Below, one piece after another: positions 47,986-57,475 of a stretch of 64,000 nt of DNA (its first letter is position 1; the number at the start of each line of letters is the position of its first letter). Position numbers and translations under genes: made by a program. Source of the DNA: Candidatus Aenigmatarchaeota archaeon (GTDB lineage: Archaea > Aenigmatarchaeota > Aenigmatarchaeia > QMZP01 > QMZT01); the NCBI GenBank assembly GCA_026397315.1, contig JAPLVC010000001.1, positions 1 to 64,000 of the forward strand. The letters are read 5' to 3'. The notes beneath the pieces are model-generated. The model was not told where the DNA came from, did not search any database, and saw only the letters and a list, made by a program, of their open reading frames with translations.

Positions 47986-49536
47986 TTACCTGAAGAAGTT
48001 GAGCAGTAGCGGCGAGGCGTTGAGCAGGATGAGAACGAGTATTATGGCTATCATTATTTTTATTATGAGCTCCTTGTGGCGCTTCCTTATGCGGAACTCC
48101 GCCATCACTTCCTCGAACATCTTGCCGCCGTCGAAAGGCGAGATGGGCAGCAGATTGACCAGTGCGATGTTGAAGCTCAGGAAGAATATCCAGAACAGCG
48201 TCGGCCCCAGAAAGAATACCGCCTCCGTCTGCAGCGCGTATTTGGTGCGGAATTCCTCGCGTATGTCGTACGCTTGCTGCAAGTCGATGCCTATGTAGCC
48301 GCGGCTCGCGTTGTCGGGTCTCGGGGAGAGCGTCAGGTTGAACGTGCCGTTCGACGTGGCGAATGCGACGGTCTGGTTGGGCTTAAGGCCGACAACATAA
48401 TTGTTGAAATCATCTGTCGTGTTTATTTTCTTGCCGTTTATCTCCTTTATTATCATGCCTTTCTGCAGGACGCCGTAGGAAGGCGTGCCGTTAAGGGCGG
48501 CCGTTATCTGCATGCCCGTAGGCTCTGTTATCGCATCCAGCATGGGCGACAGGACGGTCACTATCAGCAAAATGGAAAGCAGCGCCACTATCAGGTTCGT
48601 GAACGAGCCGACCGCGTATATCCTCATCTTCTCCCTGCTTCTGCGCAATCGCAGTATGCGTTCGTCAGGCTCGACAAAAGCGCCTATGGGAATGACGCTC
48701 GCCGTCAGCACGCCCGCCGATTTCAGGCGTATCCTGTGCGCGCGCGTCAGTATGCCGTGCGCCAGTTCGTGCGGCACGAGCAGGCATATCATGGCTATGA
48801 GCGCCTGCCAGAACGGGATGAATATGCCGGTTCCGGGGAAGAAGAAGCCCGGTCCCTCGTCACTCACGGTAGGCAGCAGCGGCGAAACGCCTGGGACGTT
48901 GGACTGGCCAAGCGTTATTTTCGCGGCCTGAGAGAACATCAGGCTGACCAGCAAAGCGGGTATGCCCAAAACGCCGACCAGCAGCGCGACAAAGGACCGC
49001 ATTATGGCCACGTCGGAAAATCCGGGGAAGATGGCGAACATTATAGTTCCCAGGACCGCGACGCCCGCGCAGAAATGGAAAATGGGTTTCGGGTATTTCT
49101 TCAGCAGAATCGCGCCTGCGGTCAGCATCACTAACCCGGCAGCAGCGGCTTCAAGGCCGACTGTGGTGTAAACCAGCGCGAGCGCGAATGTCCCTAGAAG
49201 CGCGTTTATGAGCCACGTGTTGCGGTATCTCGAAACATAGTATGAGCCTAAGCCGCCGAACGAGACGACAATCGCCATGTCACCGAAAAACTTCCAGAAT
49301 TCAGGAGCGAGCCTTGCAATTTTGTCCACGAAGTTAAGGCCGTGCCTCGTCTGTATGAGGAAGAATATGTAGTAGCGCTTGACTCCGAGCCTGTAAAGCA
49401 GCAGGAATCCAGCTATGAAAACGACCAGCCCGGCAATCAGATAGTTGCCAGCGACTATCGCTAGAACTGTGATTGGTCCTCCTACGGCAAGCAGCAGGAT
49501 TGTCAGAAGGACTGGAGAAATATCATTGAATTCCAT
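47986..49536 (-). CDS. Site-2-protease-like M50 metalloprotease with PDZ domain
   Basis: LLVPHELAHGILTRAHRIRLKSAGV; PDZ GVLQKGMIIKEINGKKINTTDDF; NLLPISPFDGGKMFEEV. Confidence 0.9.
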   Translation of the reverse strand: MEFNDISPVLLTILLLAVGGPITVLAIVAGNYLIAGLVVFIAGFLLLYRLGVKRYYIFFLIQTRHGLNFVDKIARLAPEFWKFFGDMAIVVSFGGLGSYYVSRYRNTWLINALLGTFALALVYTTVGLEAAAAGLVMLTAGAILLKKYPKPIFHFCAGVAVLGTIMFAIFPGFSDVAIMRSFVALLVGVLGIPALLVSLMFSQAAKITLGQSNVPGVSPLLPTVSDEGPGFFFPGTGIFIPFWQALIAMICLLVPHELAHGILTRAHRIRLKSAGVLTASVIPIGAFVEPDERILRLRRSREKMRIYAVGSFTNLIVALLSILLIVTVLSPMLDAITEPTGMQITAALNGTPSYGVLQKGMIIKEINGKKINTTDDFNNYVVGLKPNQTVAFATSNGTFNLTLSPRPDNASRGYIGIDLQQAYDIREEFRTKYALQTEAVFFLGPTLFWIFFLSFNIALVNLLPISPFDGGKMFEEVMAEFRIRKRHKELIIKIMIAIILVLILLNASPLLLNFFR

Positions 49537-49559
49537 AGTGTTATTTTGGTAGCATACGG

Positions 49560-50141
49560 TTAAATAGCATCCCGGTTTTTTTCGGAAATATGCTTAAAAT
49601 CGGCGCGGACCTTCGAGAAAGCCGCCCTTATTTCCGGCGTCGCGATGTTCTGCTCCCCGTCCTCGAAAAACTCGGCGAATTTCTTTTTGTTTTTATCCTT
49701 CCTGGCATATTCCAAAGCCTGCATGCACATCTCCAGCTTGTCCAGGTCCTTGACTAGCTGCGCTTCTTTCGTTTTGCGTGCCACGAATTCCTTCCAGAGG
49801 CCGCGCATTTCCTTCGCTTGCGCTAGCGGCAGGCGAGAAAGCGTCTTGCGCATGCCCGCTGCTTCGCGTTTTCTTTTTTCCTCACGCGGCATCGTCCTGT
49901 CGCGGTCGTTTATCCTGTCCGGTATGTCGCCAGAGAACGCCTCGCCAAGGTCATGCACCAGCGCCATTTTGACGCACCTGTCCGCATTGAGGTTCAGCTT
50001 TTTCGCATATAAGTAAGACATGACGGCCAGCATGAAAGAATGGTCGGCAACGCTCTCAGGCGCCGCGACGTTTTTGAGAACCCACCCCGTCCGCTTGAGG
50101 CGCTTGAGCTCCCGCGCCTTATTCAAAAAAGAAAAAAACAT
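49560..50141 (-). CDS. HD-domain phosphohydrolase (YfbR/HDDC2-like)
   Basis: VADHSFMLAVMSYLYA, MALVHDLGEAFSGDIPD. Confidence 0.88.
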   Translation of the reverse strand: MFFSFLNKARELKRLKRTGWVLKNVAAPESVADHSFMLAVMSYLYAKKLNLNADRCVKMALVHDLGEAFSGDIPDRINDRDRTMPREEKRKREAAGMRKTLSRLPLAQAKEMRGLWKEFVARKTKEAQLVKDLDKLEMCMQALEYARKDKNKKKFAEFFEDGEQNIATPEIRAAFSKVRADFKHISEKNRDAI

Positions 50142-50142
50142 A

Positions 50143-50282
50143 TGCGGGAGCAGGGATTCGAACCCTGGAAGGCACTAAGCCACTGGGTATCTAATCATAG
50201 AGGCCAAGCCTCTCTTCGGGCTAGATTTCGGACAAAGCCGTGAACCTTAGCCCAGCCCCGTTGACCGCTTGGGTACCCCCGC
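50143..50282 (-). tRNA. tRNA-Leu with 56-nt BHB intron at 37/38 (intron 50189-50244); apparent anticodon AAG
   Basis: Acceptor GCGGGGG/CTCCCGC, A73, long variable arm, stem CTGGG/CCCAG, BHB core CTAA/TTAG. Confidence 0.8.
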
Positions 50283-50381
50283 GTGCTTTGATTTTTTACT
50301 CTTTGCTAAAGTTTATAAGCTTTAAAGTTTTTATATCCTTAATTGCTTTAATTATAGTTATTATTTAATAAAGGTGATATT

Positions 50382-51161
50382 TTGAAGATAAAAATCCTCA
50401 GCAAGAAAGGTGAAAACCTGAAGTTCGTCCTTGAAGGGGCGACTCCCGCATTCGCGAATTCGATGCGCAGGATAATGATAGCTGAAGTCCCTAACCTCAC
50501 GATAGACACGGTCGAGTTCCACGACAACACGTCCGCGCTGTTCGACGAGATAGTCGCGCACAGGCTCGGCATGATTCCCCTCGAGTTTGACCCGGAAAAG
50601 TTCAACATGCAGAACGACTGCAAGTGTGACGGCAAAGGCTGTCCGTCCTGCCAGGTGTTCTTCGCGCTTGAAAAGACCGGACCGGCGATGGCATACTCTT
50701 CTGACCTGAAATCTTCCAACAAGAGTGTCAAGCCCACATCACCGGATTTCCCGATAGTCAAGCTGCTCAAGGAACAGCACATCAAGGTCGAGGCGACCGC
50801 GAGGCTCGGCACGGGCAGGGAGCACTCGAAGTTCCAGACCTCCAACGCGACCTACACTTATGTTATTTCCGTGGAATGCTCAAAGACAGACGACGCGAAG
50901 AGGATAGTCAACGCATGCCCCAAGAACATTCTCGAAGTCAAGGGCACGAAAGTCGTCCTGGCAGACCCATACGAGTGCAACGAGTGCAAGGCCTGCGAAG
51001 AGGCGAGCGGCGGGGACGTGAAGGTCGTAGGCGACCCGAGCAAGTTCGTCTTCACCGTCGAGAGCATTTCCGGCCTCGACCCCGAATACATAGTCGGGAA
51101 GGCCGCAGAGATACTTGAAGGGAAAGCCAAGGAATTCAAGGATTTGCTGAAGGATGTTTAA
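50382..51161 (+). CDS. rpoD: RNA polymerase subunit D (Rpb3 homolog) with ferredoxin-like Cys cluster; TTG start
   Basis: GATPAFANSMRRIMIAEVPNLTIDTVEFHDNTSALFDEIVAHRLGMIPL; ACPKNIL...CNECKACEEAS. Confidence 0.93.
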   Translation: MKIKILSKKGENLKFVLEGATPAFANSMRRIMIAEVPNLTIDTVEFHDNTSALFDEIVAHRLGMIPLEFDPEKFNMQNDCKCDGKGCPSCQVFFALEKTGPAMAYSSDLKSSNKSVKPTSPDFPIVKLLKEQHIKVEATARLGTGREHSKFQTSNATYTYVISVECSKTDDAKRIVNACPKNILEVKGTKVVLADPYECNECKACEEASGGDVKVVGDPSKFVFTVESISGLDPEYIVGKAAEILEGKAKEFKDLLKDV

Positions 51162-51369
51162 AGGGAACGGCATGACTACCAAGCTCATAGCCTCCTGGAT
51201 TTTTGGCGGCATTCTTTTATCCATAGGAGCATGGATAATGGGCCACGTCGAAGTGAATGTCGGGGTTTCTGATATCGCCTACGCCATGGCGATTATAGGC
51301 GCTTTCATACTGATTCTGCTGGGCGGGCTGGTCTGGATAAGCGTCGCTACCGCAACTTCGAAGAACTGA
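51154..51369 (+). CDS. Small membrane protein (2 TM)
   Basis: Two hydrophobic helices; overlaps rpoD stop. Confidence 0.55.
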   Translation: MFKGNGMTTKLIASWIFGGILLSIGAWIMGHVEVNVGVSDIAYAMAIIGAFILILLGGLVWISVATATSKN

Positions 51370-51415
51370 TTTTCAGCAGAAACGAATAAAAGGGAAACCC
51401 GACCAATAATAAAAC

Positions 51416-51634
51416 ATGTTAAGCGAAAGCGAAAAACAAGTTCTTGGGGTCTTCGGCAAGTTTCAGCTCATCAGAAAAGACGAGCTCAGGCGAGTGCTCA
51501 CCGAGAGCGGAGTCGACGAAGGCATCGTCACCGTCAACAAGCTCAGCGGCATGGGTTACCTGAAGTTCATAGAGGCTGTAGGCTCGCCGTGCTACACCAT
51601 AACGCAAGAGGGTATCAGGGTCCTTAAGACATAA
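51416..51634 (+). CDS. Small winged-helix-like protein
   Basis: LSESEKQVLGVFGKFQLIRKDELRRVLTESGVDEGIVTVNKLSGMGYLKFI. Confidence 0.55.
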   Translation: MLSESEKQVLGVFGKFQLIRKDELRRVLTESGVDEGIVTVNKLSGMGYLKFIEAVGSPCYTITQEGIRVLKT

Positions 51635-51703
51635 AAACCCTCGCGCTTCTTTTTTATTAAAACCATAACAACAGTTAATAGACGGCAGACCGTCTTGCAT
51701 TTT

Positions 51704-51827
51704 AGCCCCGTAGTCTAGTGGCCAAGGATCCCAGGCTTTGGATTCACGAAGTCCAAAACTTCGAGCAGGTTTCGCCTGCGGTGAGAGAAGAAACCTGGTG
51801 ACGGCGGTTCGAATCCGCCCGGGGCTA
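51704..51827 (+). tRNA. tRNA-Gln (TTG) with 51-nt BHB intron (51742-51792)
   Basis: Acceptor AGCCCCG/CGGGGCT, mature loop CTTTGGA, stem CCAGG/CCTGG, T-arm GGCGGTTCGAATCCGCC. Confidence 0.88.
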
Positions 51828-51835
51828 TTCGCTTT

Positions 51836-52390
51836 TCAGCAAAAATAATCATAAAAAAATTCGTCATCAGCGACCAGTTCTTTCAGCCTTTTCTCGGTGG
51901 ATTCAACTTCTCCCGGGGCAATGGGTTCCCAATGCTCGAGGTCGAACCAGTAGCCCATGCCCCTTTTCGTGTCGAACATGAAACCATCCCCGCTGCGTTG
52001 CAGAATAGGCTTTATGCCACCTTCGGTGAAGATTTGGTGCATTTCTTTCATGAACGCGGCGATAGCTCTGTCAGCATCGGCGCCTTTCAGACAGCGGACT
52101 TTTTTGGCCAGGTCGCCGATATCCATCATAACCACAAAATAACCGGTTTCGTTTCCGGTATCCGCTGGTAGGACGCCAGGTCTTGTTATGACGGGCGTTT
52201 GCTTGCCGATTTCCTTAAGCTTTAGAGAATAAAAGACCTCGTTGCGGGCATTGTCAATCTGGCCTTCGCTGAACTCTTTGGCTATATAACCGTTGCCCAG
52301 GTCATAAATGACGTGCCTGCCACCGCTATAGCTCCTGTTGTTTCGCCTGACGGAAGACTCTATTGAACGGATAATCTGCCCTGTATCCAT
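51836..52390 (-). CDS. Small protein-kinase-like fold protein (putative, degenerate)
   Basis: VIYDLGNGYIAKEFSEGQIDNARNEVFYSLKLKEIG ... DGFMFDTKRGMGYWFDLEHWE. Confidence 0.4.
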   Translation of the reverse strand: MDTGQIIRSIESSVRRNNRSYSGGRHVIYDLGNGYIAKEFSEGQIDNARNEVFYSLKLKEIGKQTPVITRPGVLPADTGNETGYFVVMMDIGDLAKKVRCLKGADADRAIAAFMKEMHQIFTEGGIKPILQRSGDGFMFDTKRGMGYWFDLEHWEPIAPGEVESTEKRLKELVADDEFFYDYFC

Positions 52391-52454
52391 GGAGAATTAT
52401 TGGTTTTCATATTTAAAAATTTATCACTCAAACGTTGTAATAATTTTTTGCTTT

Positions 52455-52862
52455 TCAAGCCGCATGATACAAGTTGAACGTGCCCCTCGTGTTGCGTCCC
52501 TGGGACGTGAGGCTCACGCTCAGCCAGAGCGGCGCTGGCGGCGACGTCGCGAGCCAGCGCGTGCAGTTGAGGTTGTAGTTAATTTCGATGGAGTACTCCC
52601 TGCCGTGCTCCTCAAGGAACGATGTCTTAATGTCTTCCATACGCATGCCGAAGCTGTCCTTGGTCTCGTTGCAGTAATACGTCTCCGCAATCGTCCTGTT
52701 GACCACGCCGACTATGTTGCCGAAAAGTTCGGCGTCCTTGTTAGCGAAGGGCTTCGACATCTCTATGGTCGAATACTGGAAAAGCGATTGCTGGACTATG
52801 AAAATCATGCCTATCAGGAAAACGATGGATACCAAAAAAAGCTGGCCCTTTCTCGCGCTCAT
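52455..52862 (-). CDS. Type IV pilin-like/class III signal peptide secreted protein
   Basis: MSARKGQLFLVSIVFLIGMIFIVQQSLF N-terminus (KGQ plus hydrophobic helix). Confidence 0.55.
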   Translation of the reverse strand: MSARKGQLFLVSIVFLIGMIFIVQQSLFQYSTIEMSKPFANKDAELFGNIVGVVNRTIAETYYCNETKDSFGMRMEDIKTSFLEEHGREYSIEINYNLNCTRWLATSPPAPLWLSVSLTSQGRNTRGTFNLYHAA

Positions 52863-53003
52863 GAAAATACTTTGAAAGGATTAAATAAAAAGCAAGAGGC
52901 AGGCTAATTGAAGGAGGGGTGAGTCTCAATCGTCATAGCCTACTCTCTTTTGATTCTGAATACTGGACTCTGGCGTATCGCAACCGCCTTTACGCGAGCG
53001 CCT

Positions 53004-54176
53004 TTATGCTAGCAGCGGTATGCCCAGTTCCCTGTGGACAAGCGCGTGCACGTCCGGAATGTCTTTCATGTGGGAATGCGCGTCCAGCTTGCCCAGGATG
53101 TAAGGCGACTTGACTCCAGTGACGATTGTTATGACCTTTATCTTGTTCTTGAACGAGGGATCGATTCTCGCGCCCCAGATGACCTGAGCATCAGGATCCA
53201 GCTGTTTCGAAACGTATTCTCCTATCCTGCTCACTTCGTCGAGCCTCATGTCAGGTCCGCCGGTTATGTGGATTAACGCCCCGCTTCCGCCGTGGTAATC
53301 GACGTCTAACAACGGGTTGGACATGGCCCTTATGATGCATTCCTCGGCGCGCTCGTTCGAGCAGGCCTCGCCGAACCCTACGGTAGCTACGCCTCCCGAG
53401 TGCATTATAGCCTTCACGTCTGCGTAGTCCAGATTCACCAGCGACGGGGTCGATATCGTCTCGGTTATGCCCTTTATCATGCTGGCCACCAGGTCATCCG
53501 CCACTGAAAACGCTTGCTTCAGCGGCAGGTTGCCCGCTATCTTGAGCAGGCGGTCGTTCTCTATGGCTATGACCGTGTCGCAATACTGGCGCAGGTCGAA
53601 AAGGCCGTCTTCCGCCTTCCCCATGCGCGCGCCCTCGACCTTGAAAGGCATGGTCACGTTCGCTATAACAATAGCTCCGGCTTCCTTGGCTATCCTCGCC
53701 ACTACAGGTGCGGCTCCCGTTCCCGTTCCGCCGCCCATGCCGGCCACCAAAAACAACATGTCTATGCCTTCAAGCATCTTCTTGAGCTCGCGCTCGCTCT
53801 CTTCAGCGGCCTTCTTGCCCGTTGCCGGGTAACCGCCCGCACCAAGCCCACGAGTGACGTCTTTGCCTATGAGGAACTTCTCGTGTGCCCTCGAAGCCGT
53901 CAGATGCCTCGCGTCCGTGTTTACCGCTACCGTCTTCGCTCCAGTTATGCCTATGTCCGTCAATCTGCTTATCGTATTGCTGCCGCCGCCTCCGATGCCC
54001 ATGACCATTATCTTGGCTCCCATGAGCTCGAAGCCCAGCTCGTCTTTCACCCTTTGCTCATAGGAGGTGTCGGCCACGCCCTGGCCCGGTATCTTTACGG
54101 CTGCCTGGACTGGCGCCACGCTAGCGAGCGCGTCCGCTCCTACCTCCACATTCACTATCTCTCCCATATGCCTCAC
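53004..54176 (-). CDS. ftsZ: Cell division GTPase FtsZ
   Basis: MGIGGGGSNTISRL, VAGMGGGTGTGAAPVVA, NLDYADVKAIMHSGGVATVGFGEA. Confidence 0.95.
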   Translation of the reverse strand: MRHMGEIVNVEVGADALASVAPVQAAVKIPGQGVADTSYEQRVKDELGFELMGAKIMVMGIGGGGSNTISRLTDIGITGAKTVAVNTDARHLTASRAHEKFLIGKDVTRGLGAGGYPATGKKAAEESERELKKMLEGIDMLFLVAGMGGGTGTGAAPVVARIAKEAGAIVIANVTMPFKVEGARMGKAEDGLFDLRQYCDTVIAIENDRLLKIAGNLPLKQAFSVADDLVASMIKGITETISTPSLVNLDYADVKAIMHSGGVATVGFGEACSNERAEECIIRAMSNPLLDVDYHGGSGALIHITGGPDMRLDEVSRIGEYVSKQLDPDAQVIWGARIDPSFKNKIKVITIVTGVKSPYILGKLDAHSHMKDIPDVHALVHRELGIPLLA

Positions 54177-54590
54177 CCCTTAATTCAAAGCATCCCGCCG
54201 CGAGACAACGATGCATTCACTGCATCATATATTTCCGGTTTGTTGTTTTCGAGCAGCGAAATGTATTTAAGTTCTTTTCTCAATTATTCTCAGAAAACTA
54301 GCTTATACTCAAGGGTGACACAAAAGAACCAGATTCAACGAATCCTCTTCGTCGCCAAACGAATTGGATCCGCATCGAGGCAACTTCGCCAAAAGTTGCC
54401 TGTTAATCCCCTATTTCTGATGTCGTTTCTAACAGTTTGAATAATTTACAGTAAATAGTTCCTTTTTTGCTATATAAGCTTTTCCCGCCCGTTTTGGACG
54501 AAAGGGGGATTTTTAGGCCCTTTTTACCGCCTTCCGGGAGGCTTTCTCTCATTAAGAATAGAGGCGACGTATATCGAATTTCGCCATAAG

Positions 54591-54650
54591 TAAGCTTTAT
54601 AAGTCTTCGAATTAATTACTTAGCAGAGATAACACATATGGAGGGTAAAT
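54591..54650 (+). promoter_or_regulatory. TATA box plus SD for the 54651 gene
   Basis: gtaagctttataag TATA; ggaggg 5 nt before GTG start. Confidence 0.5.
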
Positions 54651-55163
54651 GTGATATCTCGGATTTATACAAAAACACAAAACAAAACAGACGAAAAGAA
54701 AAGGGTGCTTGAGATGAAAAAGAATCCGTTCAAAAACTACACGGGAAAAGAAGGCGGACTTGGCCAGACGGAGTCGCAGTTCAAGGAGTACCTTAGACTG
54801 GGTCTTAGTGGTCTGGGCACGGCTTACGATTTGTTAGTCAACGGTACGAATTTTGCAAAACCCAAGCGTGAAGTTTACGGCAAAACCGTGATAGACGGCG
54901 AGCCGGTCACACTTGCGGACAGCGACTACATAGGCTGGGTCCTGGACACGAACGGCGGCAGGAGTGACAAAGTCAACCTTGGTGCTTGCGTTTCCGACAC
55001 GGGCGAGATTTTCGTGAACCCTGATTCCATAAGATGGGGTTATCATCCTCTTGAAATATTCGGCCACGAACTTGCTCACAAAAATGGTATTCTTGATGAG
55101 GGGCAGGCTGACGCGGCAGGGGCAATATTTTACAAGGGCAAAGTGAGCAAGCTTAGTAACTAA
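54651..55163 (+). CDS. Minimal zincin-like putative metallopeptidase
   Basis: IFGHELAHKNGILDEGQADAAGAIFYKG (HExxH plus DExxAD). Confidence 0.55.
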   Translation: MISRIYTKTQNKTDEKKRVLEMKKNPFKNYTGKEGGLGQTESQFKEYLRLGLSGLGTAYDLLVNGTNFAKPKREVYGKTVIDGEPVTLADSDYIGWVLDTNGGRSDKVNLGACVSDTGEIFVNPDSIRWGYHPLEIFGHELAHKNGILDEGQADAAGAIFYKGKVSKLSN

Positions 55164-55176
55164 TCTGGTGAAATAA

Positions 55177-56217
55177 ATGGCAGGAAAAGCGTCTCTGGGA
55201 AGAATGACAAATGGTCTTTATCCAGATGAAGCTGCGCTTGCGCAAGTTCTCAAATCGGCCGCGCACGGCAACGGAGGTAATAATGCAGCAACTGAACCCC
55301 CAAAAGACTCTTTTGATGCTATCGACGAAAGATTCGGGGCAATGTTCTGGGAATTACCAAAAGCGGCTATTATTGAGAAAATTTTTGGTCAACTCCCCAT
55401 ACCTAAAAGTGAAGGTTTGTTAGCTACATTTTACACAAACATTGTTAATGGTATAAAAAACAGATATAACACACAGAAGCACATCAAAGGTCAAATAGCT
55501 TTTGAAAATCCCTTTAAAATACCGTTTTTAAGACAATTTCCATTCCAGAATGGATGGTCGGCTTATAAATTTTCACAAGGCTGCACCACAATCAATGAAA
55601 TTTATACAGTAGTTGACAGTCAAGGCGCAGAAACTATATTTTATATTGGTTTAAAAGGCGGAAAAACACCTGGCAATGCAGAAATAGAAAATGCTGCCAG
55701 AGATTTGATGGCAAAGGATACAAAAGAGATAGCTATGCTTTCACAAAACATGTTACAAACAGTATTACAACGCGCGGAAAACGGTGAATTTACCTACGGA
55801 GGGTGTTATGACGAATTAACAGACAGAGAACTTGGCGTACTGAAAGGTAAATACGCCGATCCGTCAAGAATAAAACCAATTTTCATGCAGAATGAAATTT
55901 CACTTTACATGAGCGGTCCTAAACAAGTTGTTTCGAACAAACAAGGCGTTAAAATCATAAAATACTCGGATCCTGGGTCAATCAAAAAATTAGCATATTA
56001 CACATTAGCTAGCAACATTTTTACTCTGATGGACATAGTTTACGAACCTGCAGAAAAAATGCTTAGCGGAAGCGGCTTTGAACTCCAGAGAATGAGGGCT
56101 TACGATAAGGAAATAAAGGGTACGTTTAATGTAGCTAATTCGGCTTTCAATGTACAAAACAGGTTTGGTTACGTAAATAACAATAACGGACAAGGTGGCA
56201 GCCATGGCGGCCATTAA
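55177..56217 (+). CDS. Uncharacterised AT-rich 346-aa protein
   Basis: Long ORF, 14 nt after preceding gene; no recognisable motif. Confidence 0.65.
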   Translation: MAGKASLGRMTNGLYPDEAALAQVLKSAAHGNGGNNAATEPPKDSFDAIDERFGAMFWELPKAAIIEKIFGQLPIPKSEGLLATFYTNIVNGIKNRYNTQKHIKGQIAFENPFKIPFLRQFPFQNGWSAYKFSQGCTTINEIYTVVDSQGAETIFYIGLKGGKTPGNAEIENAARDLMAKDTKEIAMLSQNMLQTVLQRAENGEFTYGGCYDELTDRELGVLKGKYADPSRIKPIFMQNEISLYMSGPKQVVSNKQGVKIIKYSDPGSIKKLAYYTLASNIFTLMDIVYEPAEKMLSGSGFELQRMRAYDKEIKGTFNVANSAFNVQNRFGYVNNNNGQGGSHGGH

Positions 56218-56265
56218 CTGTCTCGAATGCCGTCTTATTTAAATTTGGCCGCTCAATAGATTAAC

Positions 56266-56940
56266 ATGGCAGTCGACATATTCGAGATGCTGATTGACAT
56301 ACTCAAGATAAACCAGAACCAGGTCGCTGAATACGCGGCGCAGGGGCCGCTTTACCAGCTTTTCTACCTGATTTTCTTCCCCACGATTTTCATCGTCATT
56401 TTTGTATGGATATTAACACACGCGATAATAGGCAGGGAAGGCCAGCATAAGGCCATGAGACTACTGCTAGCGATTGCTGTTTATGCTTTCATAGTGTTGC
56501 AGGGCTTATACAACTGGTTCGTCATGCTCAGCAAGTTCTGGCTTTTCGGCCTGATGTTCCTGGGCTTCATCTACTTCATCACGTATCGCGGCGGCCGCGG
56601 AGGCGGCGGAGGTGGGGCGCACGGCAAGACGATTGGAGGAGTAGGAAGCGGCGGAGGGGTTGTAGGCTATATCGAAGGTATCACCGGAAAGAAGCTGAAC
56701 CCGCTGAAGTCCGTCGAATACGGCCAGAAAATAAAAAGGGACATAGTCATATTAGAAAATAACAAGCGAGCGCTCCAGAGAGAGGCAGACAAGCTAAAGA
56801 AAGACCCGAAAGCGGCAGAACAGATATTCGATCAGATAGCGCACGTGGATGTGGCCTTAACAACACTGCAGAGTTTCCTGCAGACCGGCGATTTCGCCGA
56901 TTATGAGAAATGGAGAAACGGCAGCCGATTGTTCAAGTGA
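56266..56940 (+). CDS. Membrane protein with Gly-rich linker and C-terminal coiled coil
   Basis: About 3 TM then GGRGGGGGGAHGKTIGGVGSGGG and helical EnxKRALQREADKLKK. Confidence 0.65.
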   Translation: MAVDIFEMLIDILKINQNQVAEYAAQGPLYQLFYLIFFPTIFIVIFVWILTHAIIGREGQHKAMRLLLAIAVYAFIVLQGLYNWFVMLSKFWLFGLMFLGFIYFITYRGGRGGGGGGAHGKTIGGVGSGGGVVGYIEGITGKKLNPLKSVEYGQKIKRDIVILENNKRALQREADKLKKDPKAAEQIFDQIAHVDVALTTLQSFLQTGDFADYEKWRNGSRLFK

Positions 56941-56944
56941 TATC

Positions 56945-57436
56945 ATGGCGGACATATTCAGTTCTTTTGGAGGCGGCATGTTCTCGATGGAGATACTGCT
57001 GCCCTTCTTCCTCGTGCTGGCAATTGTCTATGGCGCGCTCGAGGTCTCGAAAGTCTTTTCCAACAAGGGCGTCAAGGCGATAATAGCGGTCGTCTTCGCC
57101 TTCTTCGCGATAATGAACTCGCAGGTTGTCACGTTCATAAACTCGATCCTGCCCTACGCCGCGATGATATTTGTCGTGATATTCATAGCGTGGATACTGC
57201 TAAAGCCTTTGAGGGGCGAAAATAAAGACGGCAAGAAAAAAGATCCTGTCCTGATAATAGTCATCCTCGTTCTGGTTATGGTCCTGCTGGCAAGGATGCA
57301 GGCTACCGATTATCTGCCGGAAAACAGCATATTGTCGAACACGAATCTCATATGGGTAGTGGGCATCCTGGTGATAGGCGTTATTCTCTGGAAAATATAC
57401 AAAATGTCTCAAAACGAAGGCGGCGGGCATCCCTGA
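56945..57436 (+). CDS. Small multi-TM protein (paralog of 58218 gene)
   Basis: MADIFSSFGGGMFSMEILLPFFLVLAIVYGALEV; about 4-5 TM; start trimmed from 56903. Confidence 0.65.
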   Translation: MADIFSSFGGGMFSMEILLPFFLVLAIVYGALEVSKVFSNKGVKAIIAVVFAFFAIMNSQVVTFINSILPYAAMIFVVIFIAWILLKPLRGENKDGKKKDPVLIIVILVLVMVLLARMQATDYLPENSILSNTNLIWVVGILVIGVILWKIYKMSQNEGGGHP

Positions 57437-57475
57437 CAATTATTGGAATACAATGCTCATTGATAAAATAAAGCG

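Noticed and set aside
48076-49134. 352-aa plus-strand ORF opposite the M50 site-2 protease
   Set aside because: Antisense shadow; the minus strand carries HELAH and PDZ motifs.
54638-54713. 24-codon ORF starting at ATG 54638 overlapping the 54651 gene start
   Set aside because: The GTG at 54651 has a well-placed SD (ggaggg) and the short frame shows no features; it could only be a leader ORF, with no supporting evidence.
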